Notes: generated by a model not told the origin, from the sequence alone. A stretch of DNA of 35,371 nt from Saprospiraceae bacterium (GCA_020629515.1 JAHDDE010000039.1:1-35371), one strand, 5' to 3'; positions 1 to 9,178 are shown, counted from the stretch's first letter. Made by a program: numbers and translations.

Positions 1-86
1 GTGAGAACTTCATACAACCATAAAGTTAAACGAAATCAATATGTTACTTTTATCTCATATTAAGAATTAAGTTAAATTAATTGGAT

Positions 87-2492
87 ATGGATTTTATCAA
101 GAAGTATGTAAGTCATTTTATATCTGGATTAATTGTTGTTTGTGCGGCTGTGATATTTATGATGCCTCAACTACAAGACAAGATAATCGCTGGAGGTGAT
201 GTTGTATCTTCAACCGCTTGGAGTCATCAAGTCCTTGATTATCAAGAAGAAACAGGAATAAGATCTAATTGGAATCCTTCTATGTTTTCGGGTATGCCGT
301 GGGGATTACTTAGTTTAGGTTATCAATATAACGTATTGCGACATGTGGATAAAGTAAGTCAGTTATGGGCATCGTCCCCAATGGGTTTATTGATTAAAAC
401 AGGGTTGGTCAGTTTTTTAGCTTTTCTACTATTAAGAATACATCCTTACATTGCTTGTATTGGGGCATTAGGATTAGTATTTAATGTTAATTTCATTATT
501 CTTCTTGAAGCAGGACACCAGTCAAAATTGAATGTTCTGGCCAATTTTCCAATGATTTTAGCTGGCCTTATCATGTGTTTTAATGGAAGATGGAAATTAG
601 GATCTGCCATCATTGCTCTTTTTACTTCAATAGCCATCAGTAATAACCACATTCAGATGGTGTATTACTTATTATTGACCTTCTTTATATTTGGATTGGC
701 GTCCTTGATAATTCATATAGTAGAAAAGAGAAACCTTAAAACATTTCTTACTGGAACATTAATTGCTTTAATTGCAGCTGGTATTGGAGGCCTGTCCAAT
801 TACTCCCGATTGGTTTCGTCTAAATCTTTTTCTGAAGATACAATGAGAGGAACCCCAATATTAAAAGTTGAAGGCGATTCTTCATCTGAGAAGTCTAAAG
901 GATTAGAATGGGAATATGCCATGCAATGGTCCAATGATTTAGCTGATGTAGCTTCATTTTTAATACCGAGAATAGTGGGAGGGAGTTCCTATGAAGAAGT
1001 TAGCTCTACTTCGGCAACAGGAAAGTTGTTAAGGAGTAATGGAAGTAAAAAAGGAAGAGATGGAACTTATCAGGCTCCGATGTATTGGGGGGGCTTACCT
1101 TTCACATCAGGACCATATTATTCTAGTATGTTGTTTTTTTTACTATTGATTTTAGGTGGCTTTTTCTTAGAACGAAAGTATTTTATTCCTCTTTTTTCTT
1201 CAATAGTATTTTTATTACTTCTATCGATGGGTAGCAATGCTTCTTGGCTAAATAAGCCCTTATTTGATTACTTGCCATTATTCTCAAAGTTTAGAGCTCC
1301 AAATAGTGCAGTAACGATGATTCCTCTTTTCTTAAGTTTTATTGCTTGTCTGACGCTAAACAAGTTGATAATCGATAAAAAAATAAAAAAGATTCGAGCT
1401 TTTAAATTTACTGCGGTTATAAGTTTAGCAACAATTATCATAATTGGTTTTATTTCGTTAACAAGCTTTTCTTTTGAAGGTCCTAATGATGCAAGGTATG
1501 GTCAGCAGGTTTTAGATATTTTTATAGAAACCAGAGAGGCTTTATTGTTGAGTGATTTTAAAAGGGGTGTCTTATTCGCTGTGATGGCATTAGGAGTTTT
1601 ATTTGCCTTTATTAAGAACATTATAAAACAAACTTGGGCATTCACTTTGTTACTTGGATTGGTATTATGCTTTGATCTTGTACCTGTTGATAGAAGACAT
1701 TTGGATATTGATAACTGGGAAAGCATGAGAAACTATAATAATCAGTTTGCATTATCCAATGTAGATCAACAAATTATGTCAATGGAGCCCAAAGGGCGAG
1801 CCTTTTATCGGGTTATGGATGTTCCTAATATGCAATCAGCAAAAACATCTTACCATCACAATACTATAGGTGGTTATCATGCAGCTAAACTGCAGAGGTA
1901 TCAGGATATACTGGATTACCATGTTTATAAAGGAAACATGAGTGTGATAAATATGCTAAATGCAAAGTATATAATTCAACAAGACGGCCAACTGAGCATC
2001 AATCAGAATGCATTGGGTAATGCTTGGAGCGTTCAAAATGTTGTCAGCGTTAATTCTCCAGAAGAAGAGATAACACAGATGTCAGAAAATTTTGACGCAA
2101 AAAATGTGGCAATAATAAATGCGTCTGAATTTCCTAATATCCCAACCAGTTTTAGTCCAGCTACAATTAGCATGGAAGAGGTTACACCTAATTATTGGAA
2201 ATATAATGTGAATAGTTCAGGTGGAAGCTATATAGTGTTTTCAGAAGTATGGTATCCAGAGGAAAAGGGGCTTAACGCATATATAGATGGATCAAGAGTG
2301 AGCTTTAGTAGAGTGAATTATATTCTTAGAGGAATTGATGTTCCTGCTGGAAATCATACTATTGAATTCAAATTTGAGCCTAAAGCTGAGGGATCGTTCA
2401 TTTCATTGATTGGCTCAATCTTGATTTTAGTTTGGGTGCTTATCAACTTTTTACCTGAACGAATTAGAAAAAAGATTCCTTATCTCACTTGA
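87..2492 (+). CDS. YfhO-family multi-spanning membrane protein
   Basis: The product is about 800 residues and polytopic. Many hydrophobic segments lie between residues ~10 and 540, followed by a soluble part (~550-770) and a last hydrophobic segment just before a basic C-terminus. The soluble tail contains the Y-I-V-F-S-E-V-W-Y-P and G-I-D-V-P-A-G-N-H type segments usual in the YfhO family, whose characterised Gram-positive members act in lipid-linked glycosylation of wall polymers. In Bacteroidota the role is not established. A TTG at 81 is in frame, but the ATG at 87 gives M-D-F-I-K-K and is the more natural start. There is no clear Shine-Dalgarno sequence, as is usual for the phylum. It converges on the glycan locus, with 33 bases between the stop codons. 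A role in glycan assembly is inference from family and neighbourhood. Confidence 0.8.
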   Translation: MDFIKKYVSHFISGLIVVCAAVIFMMPQLQDKIIAGGDVVSSTAWSHQVLDYQEETGIRSNWNPSMFSGMPWGLLSLGYQYNVLRHVDKVSQLWASSPMGLLIKTGLVSFLAFLLLRIHPYIACIGALGLVFNVNFIILLEAGHQSKLNVLANFPMILAGLIMCFNGRWKLGSAIIALFTSIAISNNHIQMVYYLLLTFFIFGLASLIIHIVEKRNLKTFLTGTLIALIAAGIGGLSNYSRLVSSKSFSEDTMRGTPILKVEGDSSSEKSKGLEWEYAMQWSNDLADVASFLIPRIVGGSSYEEVSSTSATGKLLRSNGSKKGRDGTYQAPMYWGGLPFTSGPYYSSMLFFLLLILGGFFLERKYFIPLFSSIVFLLLLSMGSNASWLNKPLFDYLPLFSKFRAPNSAVTMIPLFLSFIACLTLNKLIIDKKIKKIRAFKFTAVISLATIIIIGFISLTSFSFEGPNDARYGQQVLDIFIETREALLLSDFKRGVLFAVMALGVLFAFIKNIIKQTWAFTLLLGLVLCFDLVPVDRRHLDIDNWESMRNYNNQFALSNVDQQIMSMEPKGRAFYRVMDVPNMQSAKTSYHHNTIGGYHAAKLQRYQDILDYHVYKGNMSVINMLNAKYIIQQDGQLSINQNALGNAWSVQNVVSVNSPEEEITQMSENFDAKNVAIINASEFPNIPTSFSPATISMEEVTPNYWKYNVNSSGGSYIVFSEVWYPEEKGLNAYIDGSRVSFSRVNYILRGIDVPAGNHTIEFKFEPKAEGSFISLIGSILILVWVLINFLPERIRKKIPYLT

Positions 2493-2525
2493 TAATTGAG
2501 ATATTTTTTAATATCACTTAAAGTT

Positions 2526-3998
2526 TTATTTGTATCGCAGAATGTTTTTCCAAGTCAAGGAACCGAAATATTCTTTATGAAGATTTTTCCAGTGAGAAAA
2601 ATATTTTAAGAATTTTAATATATATAATGGTGAAGTCCAGTAAAATGATTTGATAGTGTGATTTTTAAATACTGAGTCAGTTTTTCCATTATGCTTAAAA
2701 TGTTGAGCTGGCTTTCCGTATGATGTTAAGAACAATCCATATGGATAAGTAGTTTGTTTTAGCTTTGGTTGGAGAGAGGAGTTTTTTATTAGAGAGAGTA
2801 ATTCGTCCAAGTCATTTGGCAAATAGGTAGCCTGAGTGTACATATAATATGATTTTCCATATAATATAGAAGGCTTACCCCAGAAAGTTGCCTCTATACC
2901 CATAGTAGATCCAAATGTTAGAATTTTGTCACAGGCTTCCATTAGAGCATAAGATGATATTCTCGAATCAGGAGCAATTATAGAGAGATTTGAGTAATCC
3001 ATACTATTGATGCCCTTTAATTGACTATTGTCCACGTTGGTGAGATTTGGGTGAACTCTTAGATAGAAATGAATATTTTCATGTTCTTTTAATTGTTCAC
3101 AAAGACGTTTGATGGCATCATTTTGTGTAGCGTAAAGGTTATGTTGCCATTCATCAATTGTTTTGACCTCATCTTCAGACGAATTGAAGATTGCCACATT
3201 TATTTTTGATGAATTGAAATCACCTGGCAACAAATTTTTTATTTGTTTATTGGTGTATGATTTTTCATATTGTTCACTGCCAGTGCGTTTTGTGATATAA
3301 TAGGCTTTTGCGGCCTGATCTCTTTGCATTGGATTGTGTTTTTCCCAAATTTCATTCATTATATTAGTCCTTCCTTTAATGCTATGAGGAAGGCTGTTTT
3401 TGAACAAATGATAATTTTCTCCTGCTCCTGCTTCTATACAATAATATGGAATTGAAAAATTTTTAGCGAGCTCTAAAAGCGGATATACTTCGGCAAATCT
3501 TCCATTAAAAAGATAAATCACATCAGGCTGCCATGACTGAATTAGGTTAGCAAAGTACAAGGTTACATTGGCTGCTTTTCTTAGCTCATTTTCAATAATC
3601 AGATGATATTTAGAGGAGTTGATCTCAAAATCTCTGGTATGAGAAATAATTGATGATGCAACACCTCGACCTATATTTATATTTTTAAAACTAAACGATT
3701 GGAGTTCGCTTAAATTTGAGAAGTGAGGAATGTTAAGTTCGTCCAAATCTTCATTCTTTATAGTGAAAATTTGATTGTGATCAAGCTGAGTAAGTTCGAG
3801 AATTTTATTTTCTCTACTTTGACAAGATGCACATGCGAAAATATTGTGGCTACGATTGAAATAGCAATTTTGGAGGACTCCGCCACATCTAACTACTCTT
3901 ATATCATGGTCTGATTTAATAAGTTGCTCTAATACTTCACCGCAAAGTCCTATTTGTTTTGAGGTAAGTCCTGTTTGTGTATAGAATAGGGTCTTCAT
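2526..3998 (-). CDS. Capsule-type glycosyltransferase-like protein with N-terminal Cys cluster
   Basis: This is a soluble protein of 490 residues, last gene of the glycan operon and 6 bases after its neighbour. It has a GT-B-like look: an N-terminal Rossmann-like start, L-R-V-H-P-N near residue 317, and G-S-T-M-G-I-E-A near 364-371. The HP plus S/T-x-x-G-x-E arrangement is known from capsule Kdo transferases (KpsS/KpsC) and from several CMP-sialic acid-using transferases, where these residues contact the CMP donor. An N-terminal cluster of cysteines (about 38, 45, 56 and 59, the last pair as C-A-S-C) could bind a metal. Given the CMP-legionaminic acid genes upstream, it is a candidate nonulosonate transferase. 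This is inference, since the fold was not verified and the protein could transfer another sugar. Confidence 0.6.
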   Translation of the reverse strand: MKTLFYTQTGLTSKQIGLCGEVLEQLIKSDHDIRVVRCGGVLQNCYFNRSHNIFACASCQSRENKILELTQLDHNQIFTIKNEDLDELNIPHFSNLSELQSFSFKNINIGRGVASSIISHTRDFEINSSKYHLIIENELRKAANVTLYFANLIQSWQPDVIYLFNGRFAEVYPLLELAKNFSIPYYCIEAGAGENYHLFKNSLPHSIKGRTNIMNEIWEKHNPMQRDQAAKAYYITKRTGSEQYEKSYTNKQIKNLLPGDFNSSKINVAIFNSSEDEVKTIDEWQHNLYATQNDAIKRLCEQLKEHENIHFYLRVHPNLTNVDNSQLKGINSMDYSNLSIIAPDSRISSYALMEACDKILTFGSTMGIEATFWGKPSILYGKSYYMYTQATYLPNDLDELLSLIKNSSLQPKLKQTTYPYGLFLTSYGKPAQHFKHNGKTDSVFKNHTIKSFYWTSPLYILKFLKYFSHWKNLHKEYFGSLTWKNILRYK

Positions 3999-4004
3999 AA
4001 TTGA

Positions 4005-5540
4005 TTATACCAATTCTAATTCTTTTTCGATTCTTTTAGTTATTGTCTCGATGTGATATTCTCTTGGTTTATCGCTTAATTGAATTTTCTTTTCCCAATT
4101 CGCAGCATTAATGAGATATTCATTTTCTAAATAGTATTTAAGGTATTTATAAAAGAATCCTTTTACATCATCTATTGTTAATTTTAGAAGACGAGCTATT
4201 TCTCTTTTCCCTTGATTGACATCAGTGATATGACCTACCGCTTGGCATGGTTTGTAATAAGCATGTCCAAAGGCAATTACTGCTTTACCAGCGGAAAGCG
4301 ATTCCCAGCCAATTGATCCTGTTACTGTAGCAACAAGTTGTGCATTGCTGATAAGTATATCAGAAGAAAATGAAAGCGGAACCAAAGATACCTTCTCAAT
4401 ATTTAGAAGAGATTTGTAAAAACTCTTGCTCCGGTAATTGCTGTTGGACAATTTTCTTGGATTGAATTGATTTGGATGTTCTTTAATATATATATTCCAG
4501 TCATCAGGAATACTTTGGGCTAATAAAGTAGCGCATAAAAATTGATTGTCATATTCACCTCCTAAAGGCTGCGTTGACTTTTCTGGCTGCATATGTAGAC
4601 CAAAGTATATATATTTTGATGTGATATCGGGGGTTACAGCAAGCTTGTTATAGATTAAATTGTGATTTATTTGCCTCCTAAGTATTGAGTTGGCTGTGAA
4701 CCTATAGACAAATCTTGATTTAATATTATTTAATGAAGTGAAATGTAAGATCTCTTTTTTAAAAAAAAATGGAATGACGCCCATTATTGAATTTTGAGTT
4801 GCTTTGATGACATATCTAATATAAAGATTCAAAGCTGCAAAAGTGCCATCTCCAATGACAGCTTTAGATTCCCTTTTTTTATACGCATCAAAGTAAGCAT
4901 TTGAACCGCTTAAATTAGAATTGATCTCCTCAGGAAGGCTTGAAAAAACTTTTTTATTATTTACATTTTTGAGATAATCTATTGGAACTGTTGGAAGATC
5001 ATAGCTATTTGCAAAAACACAATAATTAGGAAAAAAATGATACTCAAATCTTATAACCTTTAAATTGTGATAACGGGCTAGTTCATAGTAGATAATAGAT
5101 ACAAAAGAGTGAGGAGTGTCAAAAACGAGAATGTGCGTAAGCTTTTCTTCAATGATCTTATTATTGAAATAATTTAGCAGTTTTAGATAAAATAACTTTC
5201 TTTCTTGAATAGAGATTGGAATAGAAGCGGCGCGATCCGTGATGCGCATATAAATGCTTTCCAGGCTTTTTAAATCACTGAGCATTTTTTCGCTTATGCT
5301 CCATGGACTTGACACGAGTTCGTTTATTTCATCAGGGAATAGGAAATCTGTTATTTCATCATGTGTCATCCCAGAGGACAATAGAGAGCTTTTTATTTGT
5401 TTGATTTTATTTATATCTCCATGAAAATTATGCTCTGTGCCCATCAATGCATAAGCAATAGAAATGCCTTTGTTCTTTTCGAGCCGAAGTAGTACCTCAA
5501 ATTGGTATTCTATTACTAAATCAATAATGCCTAAACGCAT
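4005..5540 (-). CDS. Capsule polysaccharide synthesis/glycosyltransferase-like protein
   Basis: The protein has 511 residues, no signal peptide and no clear membrane segment. The C-terminal half resembles capsule polysaccharide synthesis domains of the KpsS/KpsC type: Y-F-G-L-H-M-Q-P-E (~313), Y-I-K-E-H-P-N (~351-356) and V-T-G-S-I-G-W-E (~406-413) followed by G-K-A-V-I. The N-terminal half (1-250) is less recognisable and holds a D-T-P-H-S segment near 141. It follows the PhyH gene by 8 bases and precedes the second HP-motif protein by 6. The two proteins share the motif layout but little obvious sequence, so they may make different linkages of the same glycan. Transfer of a CMP-activated nonulosonic acid is a reasonable inference, but acceptor and donor are unknown. 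Confidence 0.6.
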   Translation of the reverse strand: MRLGIIDLVIEYQFEVLLRLEKNKGISIAYALMGTEHNFHGDINKIKQIKSSLLSSGMTHDEITDFLFPDEINELVSSPWSISEKMLSDLKSLESIYMRITDRAASIPISIQERKLFYLKLLNYFNNKIIEEKLTHILVFDTPHSFVSIIYYELARYHNLKVIRFEYHFFPNYCVFANSYDLPTVPIDYLKNVNNKKVFSSLPEEINSNLSGSNAYFDAYKKRESKAVIGDGTFAALNLYIRYVIKATQNSIMGVIPFFFKKEILHFTSLNNIKSRFVYRFTANSILRRQINHNLIYNKLAVTPDITSKYIYFGLHMQPEKSTQPLGGEYDNQFLCATLLAQSIPDDWNIYIKEHPNQFNPRKLSNSNYRSKSFYKSLLNIEKVSLVPLSFSSDILISNAQLVATVTGSIGWESLSAGKAVIAFGHAYYKPCQAVGHITDVNQGKREIARLLKLTIDDVKGFFYKYLKYYLENEYLINAANWEKKIQLSDKPREYHIETITKRIEKELELV

Positions 5541-5548
5541 GCTAAAGC

Positions 5549-6529
5549 TTATTTTATTAATTGAAAAGAACGTGGATACTTATTCTTTAGCTCGCTCAAT
5601 TGCTTTTTATCGGGAGAACAGTATCTGGGATATTTTTGTCCAAACAGGCTATTTGTATATTCAAGTTGTAGGAGCAATCGTATTCCTTTTGTAAGAGGTT
5701 TTCCTTTATGTAAGCCACGAGTGTCTACAGCGATGATTGACCCCTTTTTACCACATATTTCCAATGGTTGCTTGAAGTGTTTCTTGATTTCTTCATCGGT
5801 CATCCTTCCGTCTTTTCTTAGGCCATCTGGTAATCCTCTGTGTGAGGTTGGTACATAACAATGTGGTCCAGATTCAGGTGTCACGTCTGATAAGTAAAAA
5901 AAGAATTTCAAAAATTTAAGCCTATCCATATCAAAATGATATTCTTGGGCCGCCCCAGATGTTCCTCGACCTTCAAATGGAACACTCCACCACAATGATA
6001 TTGCATCAAGAATAGGACTTACATTTAAGTATGTTTGGGCAATCTTAAGAATTGATTGATCAAAAGCAATACTTCTTATAACGTCAGAAGTAAGTAAGCG
6101 ATCACCATTAAAAGAGTATTTTGGAGCTATGGGATTGTTTTGGTCAAAAAGAAATTCCTCTTTAGTAAAACCGATGTTTTTCTTTAGATCTAAGGCATGT
6201 GCAGGTTCAGTTCTTGCAAAATTGTCGATTTTGTTAATGATATCATCACTTAAGGTTATGTCAAAAATATGGTAGCCATTTTGTTCGATTATAGAAGCTA
6301 TTTCATGGGCTTTTTGATCGGTTATCTCCCCGAGAACACCCGTTTTCGTTTCTATGTTATATCTACCAACAAGCCGGCTATAGATATTAGACATAAAGTC
6401 ATTTAGTTTTCCATTGGTACGAACAAACAATTTTCTATGTAAAATATATAATACCCTTGGGGTCCTATTGGTAATTATAAAAATTAAATAGGACGGGAAA
6501 TAGGCCATTAGCATAATTGTAGTTATCAT
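5549..6529 (-). CDS. PhyH-family Fe(II)/2-oxoglutarate dioxygenase
   Basis: The product is a 326-residue phytanoyl-CoA dioxygenase-like (PhyH) protein. The iron triad is visible as H198-x-D200 (in Q-E-Y-H-F-D) and H274 (in T-R-G-L-H-K-G), with R284 placed to bind 2-oxoglutarate. The segment E-S-G-P-H-C-Y-V-P-T-S-H (~219-230) is typical of the family. The first ~20 residues are hydrophobic and could anchor the protein to the membrane, or the true start may lie further in. It overlaps the upstream acyltransferase gene by 4 bases. Members of this superfamily hydroxylate or otherwise oxidise small molecules. In this operon the likely substrate is a sugar or sugar nucleotide, which is inference. 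Confidence 0.8.
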   Translation of the reverse strand: MITTIMLMAYFPSYLIFIITNRTPRVLYILHRKLFVRTNGKLNDFMSNIYSRLVGRYNIETKTGVLGEITDQKAHEIASIIEQNGYHIFDITLSDDIINKIDNFARTEPAHALDLKKNIGFTKEEFLFDQNNPIAPKYSFNGDRLLTSDVIRSIAFDQSILKIAQTYLNVSPILDAISLWWSVPFEGRGTSGAAQEYHFDMDRLKFLKFFFYLSDVTPESGPHCYVPTSHRGLPDGLRKDGRMTDEEIKKHFKQPLEICGKKGSIIAVDTRGLHKGKPLTKGIRLLLQLEYTNSLFGQKYPRYCSPDKKQLSELKNKYPRSFQLIK

Positions 6530-7518
6530 ATTAAGCTTACATTACTTATTGAAATTTGATTGTCTTCGGAAGCTATTATTCTCAATATATTATTGGGCAG
6601 TAGATCTTTTAAATATTCGGGCAAATTCGAGATTCCTAAGTCTGTATCAAGATTATATCCTAATTGATTCGTTAGTATTTCACCGTTAGACAATATCTTA
6701 TCATTTAAAACAATTTTTAAATTGCTCTTATTTGAATTGCCAGATATAACTAAGCGTCTGTATGTTCCTTCTTTGAGTATAATTACTCCTATTTTACTAA
6801 ATGTTCGATACTTCTGTTTTAAAGCATTTTTCGAATAAAATCCTTCATAAAAATAGGGTAGATCTTTTTCATCAGAACTTATTGAACTTGGTGGTTGAAA
6901 ATGAAGTCTTTTTTTTAGTTCAACATTATTTCCGACGATAACAGAATACGGAGGAATATACCCTGATACTCGAGCACCACTACCGACTACGCAACCTCGG
7001 CTTATATGACTTCCTTTTACGATTACGACGTTATATCCTATCCAACAGTCTTCATCAATTCTTATAGGTTCGGAGACAAAGGCTTTTGATAATACCATTC
7101 TATCCTGTTCTCTAATAGATAAATGTGGGAAATTGAAGGCATAATGACTTCCAGATGATGCGAATATAGAAGGAGCAAATATGCAACCGTCTCCTACAGA
7201 AATATCCCCTATTAATGTAACGTTATCTTGGATGCTGACATTTTGACCTAAGATTATATTAGTTGCAGCAGGCAGATTTATTTCTACATTATCTCTCAAC
7301 CAACTATACTTACCCATACTAAAGCGAGTTTGAGTAGCCGAATCAGAGATAAATTTGCAATTTCTTCCTATTCTGTTTTTCCCTTCGAAGTGACATCTAT
7401 TAATCACACCAAATTTGATTTTTAGTTGAGGAGCGGCTATTCCGTGCAGGATCACAAAACACAAGCGTGATAGCTTATAGTAAAAGATTTGGATGATATG
7501 AAGAATAAGCCCTTTCAT
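6526..7518 (-). CDS. Left-handed beta-helix acyltransferase with C-terminal extension
   Basis: The protein has 330 residues. Residues ~45-205 contain hexapeptide repeats of the left-handed beta-helix acyltransferase class (for example I-R-I-D-E-D-C-W-I-G-Y-N-V-V-I and G-C-V-V-G-S-G-A-R-V). It also has the S-G-S-H-Y-A segment that supplies the catalytic histidine in maltose/NodL-type O-acetyltransferases. An N-terminal hydrophobic stretch (1-28) may associate with the membrane. Residues ~240-330 go beyond the usual enzyme and look beta-rich, with no family I recognise. It sits 3 bases after the SDR gene and overlaps the PhyH gene by 4. O- or N-acylation of the glycan or its nonulosonic acid is inferred. 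Confidence 0.75.
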   Translation of the reverse strand: MKGLILHIIQIFYYKLSRLCFVILHGIAAPQLKIKFGVINRCHFEGKNRIGRNCKFISDSATQTRFSMGKYSWLRDNVEINLPAATNIILGQNVSIQDNVTLIGDISVGDGCIFAPSIFASSGSHYAFNFPHLSIREQDRMVLSKAFVSEPIRIDEDCWIGYNVVIVKGSHISRGCVVGSGARVSGYIPPYSVIVGNNVELKKRLHFQPPSSISSDEKDLPYFYEGFYSKNALKQKYRTFSKIGVIILKEGTYRRLVISGNSNKSNLKIVLNDKILSNGEILTNQLGYNLDTDLGISNLPEYLKDLLPNNILRIIASEDNQISISNVSLI

Positions 7519-7521
7519 CTA

Positions 7522-8259
7522 TTATATGCAGGTCCATCCACCGTCAACAACTAAATTATGCCCTGTAATGTATTTTGCATCATCTGATAAAAGAAAGCGA
7601 ACTGAAGGTGCTATGTCTAATGGGTTGCCCATCCTTCGCATGGGAACTTTAGTTTCGTAGTTTTTAACAAAAATAGGATCCTGGTTATCGAATATACCAC
7701 CTGGAGAAACACAATTAAATCTGTAGCTTTTTGGCCCATATAGAGATGCCATAAACTTAGTAAAGTTAATTAAGCCTCCCTTAATCGCTGAGTAGGCAGC
7801 CACTGGGTTGATATTGGTGTTGTTATATATGGACATGTCGTTGCCTACTACACCATAGATTGAGGCCATATTTATAACTGATAATTTTTTTTGATTATCG
7901 TTTATGCAATTCAGAAGAATCTGAGTGCACATTACATAGCTATTGAGTTGTAAGTCGATATTTTTTCGCCAAGAATTCAGATTGATATCATCTTTCAACT
8001 GGATGCCCCAATCTTTTGTACGAGGATAGGCATTGTTAACGAAACCGTCGACGCGTTTATGTTGTTTTAGAATTGTGCTTAAGGCGTCGTGAACATCTTT
8101 TTGTTGGGTTGTATTGACTATATGATTTTCGTTCGCTCCAGCATATCGAGTTAAATCAAAGTTAATAGTATGATAACCATATTTGACGCATTCATCTATA
8201 ATAGCCCGTCCAAGTAGACCGCTTCCGCCTGTTATTATTATAATTTTTTGATTATTCAT
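7522..8259 (-). CDS. SDR-family oxidoreductase, PtmA-like
   Basis: This is a 245-residue short-chain dehydrogenase/reductase. It has the N-terminal cofactor motif T-G-G-S-G-L-L-G (10-17), N-N-A-Y (~76), catalytic S133 (N-M-A-S-I-Y-G), Y156 and K160 (Y-S-A-I-K) and a C-terminal V-V-D-G-G-W ending normal for classical SDRs. It overlaps the upstream oxidoreductase by 8 bases. Position and family match PtmA (Cj1332), the SDR at the end of the Campylobacter legionaminic acid cluster, reported to take part in making the amino sugar precursor. The SDR assignment is firm. Equivalence to PtmA is inference from gene order. Confidence 0.85.
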   Translation of the reverse strand: MNNQKIIIITGGSGLLGRAIIDECVKYGYHTINFDLTRYAGANENHIVNTTQQKDVHDALSTILKQHKRVDGFVNNAYPRTKDWGIQLKDDINLNSWRKNIDLQLNSYVMCTQILLNCINDNQKKLSVINMASIYGVVGNDMSIYNNTNINPVAAYSAIKGGLINFTKFMASLYGPKSYRFNCVSPGGIFDNQDPIFVKNYETKVPMRRMGNPLDIAPSVRFLLSDDAKYITGHNLVVDGGWTCI

Positions 8260-9178
8260 CGATGACTATTTTTAATACCCTACTGGCTTCATCAAAAGAA
8301 TTCATGATTGATTTTTTGTTTGAAGTGACAAATTTTATAAAGTATCTAAGCTGTGCTTCATAAGTATCTTTGATACTATCGGATCCTTGGTAGAGGTATT
8401 GTCCTGAGACTTCTTCAAAAATATTGTTATTGATTAGGTCTATAGAATAAATACAACTATTTGTAATTATTTCTAAAGTTCTTTTAGGCTTTGGTCGATA
8501 ATAATTAAGTGTTACAGTTGCAGTATACTTTGTGTATTCTAATATAAAATGCGCATAATCTATAGCGTCTATACCAAGACTTGATTCTGATCTCAATAAT
8601 CTTAAAGATTTTGTTGGAAATCCAAATAGGTATATCAAATAGTCGATTTCGTGTATGAGATCTAAGTGTACTCCGCCTCCCAAATTAGGAATAGCGCTAT
8701 AGGATTGTCTGAAATCTTCATTTGAACGCCAATCTGGAAGATATGAGCCACAATAGATATTAATCTCTTGGATATTATTTTGATCTATTGTTGAAAGGAA
8801 ATTTTTCATGAAATTGATGCAACCTAAAAATCTTAAGTTACATGCCGTATAAGTCAATATGTTTCGAAGTCTATGAGATAAATTATCGATATGACTGAGG
8901 GTATGACTGAGGGGCTTTTCGATAAAAATAGGAATCTTCCAATTGATTAGATAGTTAATTGAAGTTATATGCTCAGATGTAGGATTGCTAATGATAACAA
9001 AGTCTGGATTAAAATTCTTAGATTCTTCATATGAATAAAAAGACGTAACATCCTGTATGTCACTTGCATTAAGATTATGTCTTAAAGCTCCTAATTCAAC
9101 TTTTTCACCATAAATATTTTTTAGAGCTTCTATGTGCTTTTTTGCAATAGACCCGTATCCTATGATCAAAACTCTCAA
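8252..9178 (-). CDS. Gfo/Idh/MocA-family NAD(P)-dependent oxidoreductase
   Basis: The protein has 308 residues. The N-terminal Rossmann start L-I-I-G-Y-G-S-I-A-K-K-H (4-15) binds the dinucleotide. E-K-P-L-S (~92) is the family E-K-P motif, whose lysine is catalytic. G-G-G-V-H-L-D-L-I-H-E-I-D (~167-179) carries the conserved histidine and aspartate of the substrate domain. It overlaps legF by 4 bases and the SDR gene by 8, so the three are probably translated together. It occupies the place where Campylobacter has ptmF, between the cytidylyltransferase and ptmA or close to it. A joint role with the SDR in providing or altering an amino sugar precursor is possible, but the substrate cannot be read from the sequence. 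Confidence 0.85.
   Translation of the reverse strand: MRVLIIGYGSIAKKHIEALKNIYGEKVELGALRHNLNASDIQDVTSFYSYEESKNFNPDFVIISNPTSEHITSINYLINWKIPIFIEKPLSHTLSHIDNLSHRLRNILTYTACNLRFLGCINFMKNFLSTIDQNNIQEINIYCGSYLPDWRSNEDFRQSYSAIPNLGGGVHLDLIHEIDYLIYLFGFPTKSLRLLRSESSLGIDAIDYAHFILEYTKYTATVTLNYYRPKPKRTLEIITNSCIYSIDLINNNIFEEVSGQYLYQGSDSIKDTYEAQLRYFIKFVTSNKKSIMNSFDEASRVLKIVIDE

Noticed and set aside
1-63. Plus-strand open frame of 20 codons from the window edge, ending TAA at 61-63
   Set aside because: It could be the tail of an upstream gene, but it is too short to recognise and other readings are equally possible.
2500-2515. GATATT-N4-AATATC hairpin between two convergent genes
   Set aside because: It has only six A/T-rich pairs and no proper T run for either strand, so it is too weak to call a terminator.
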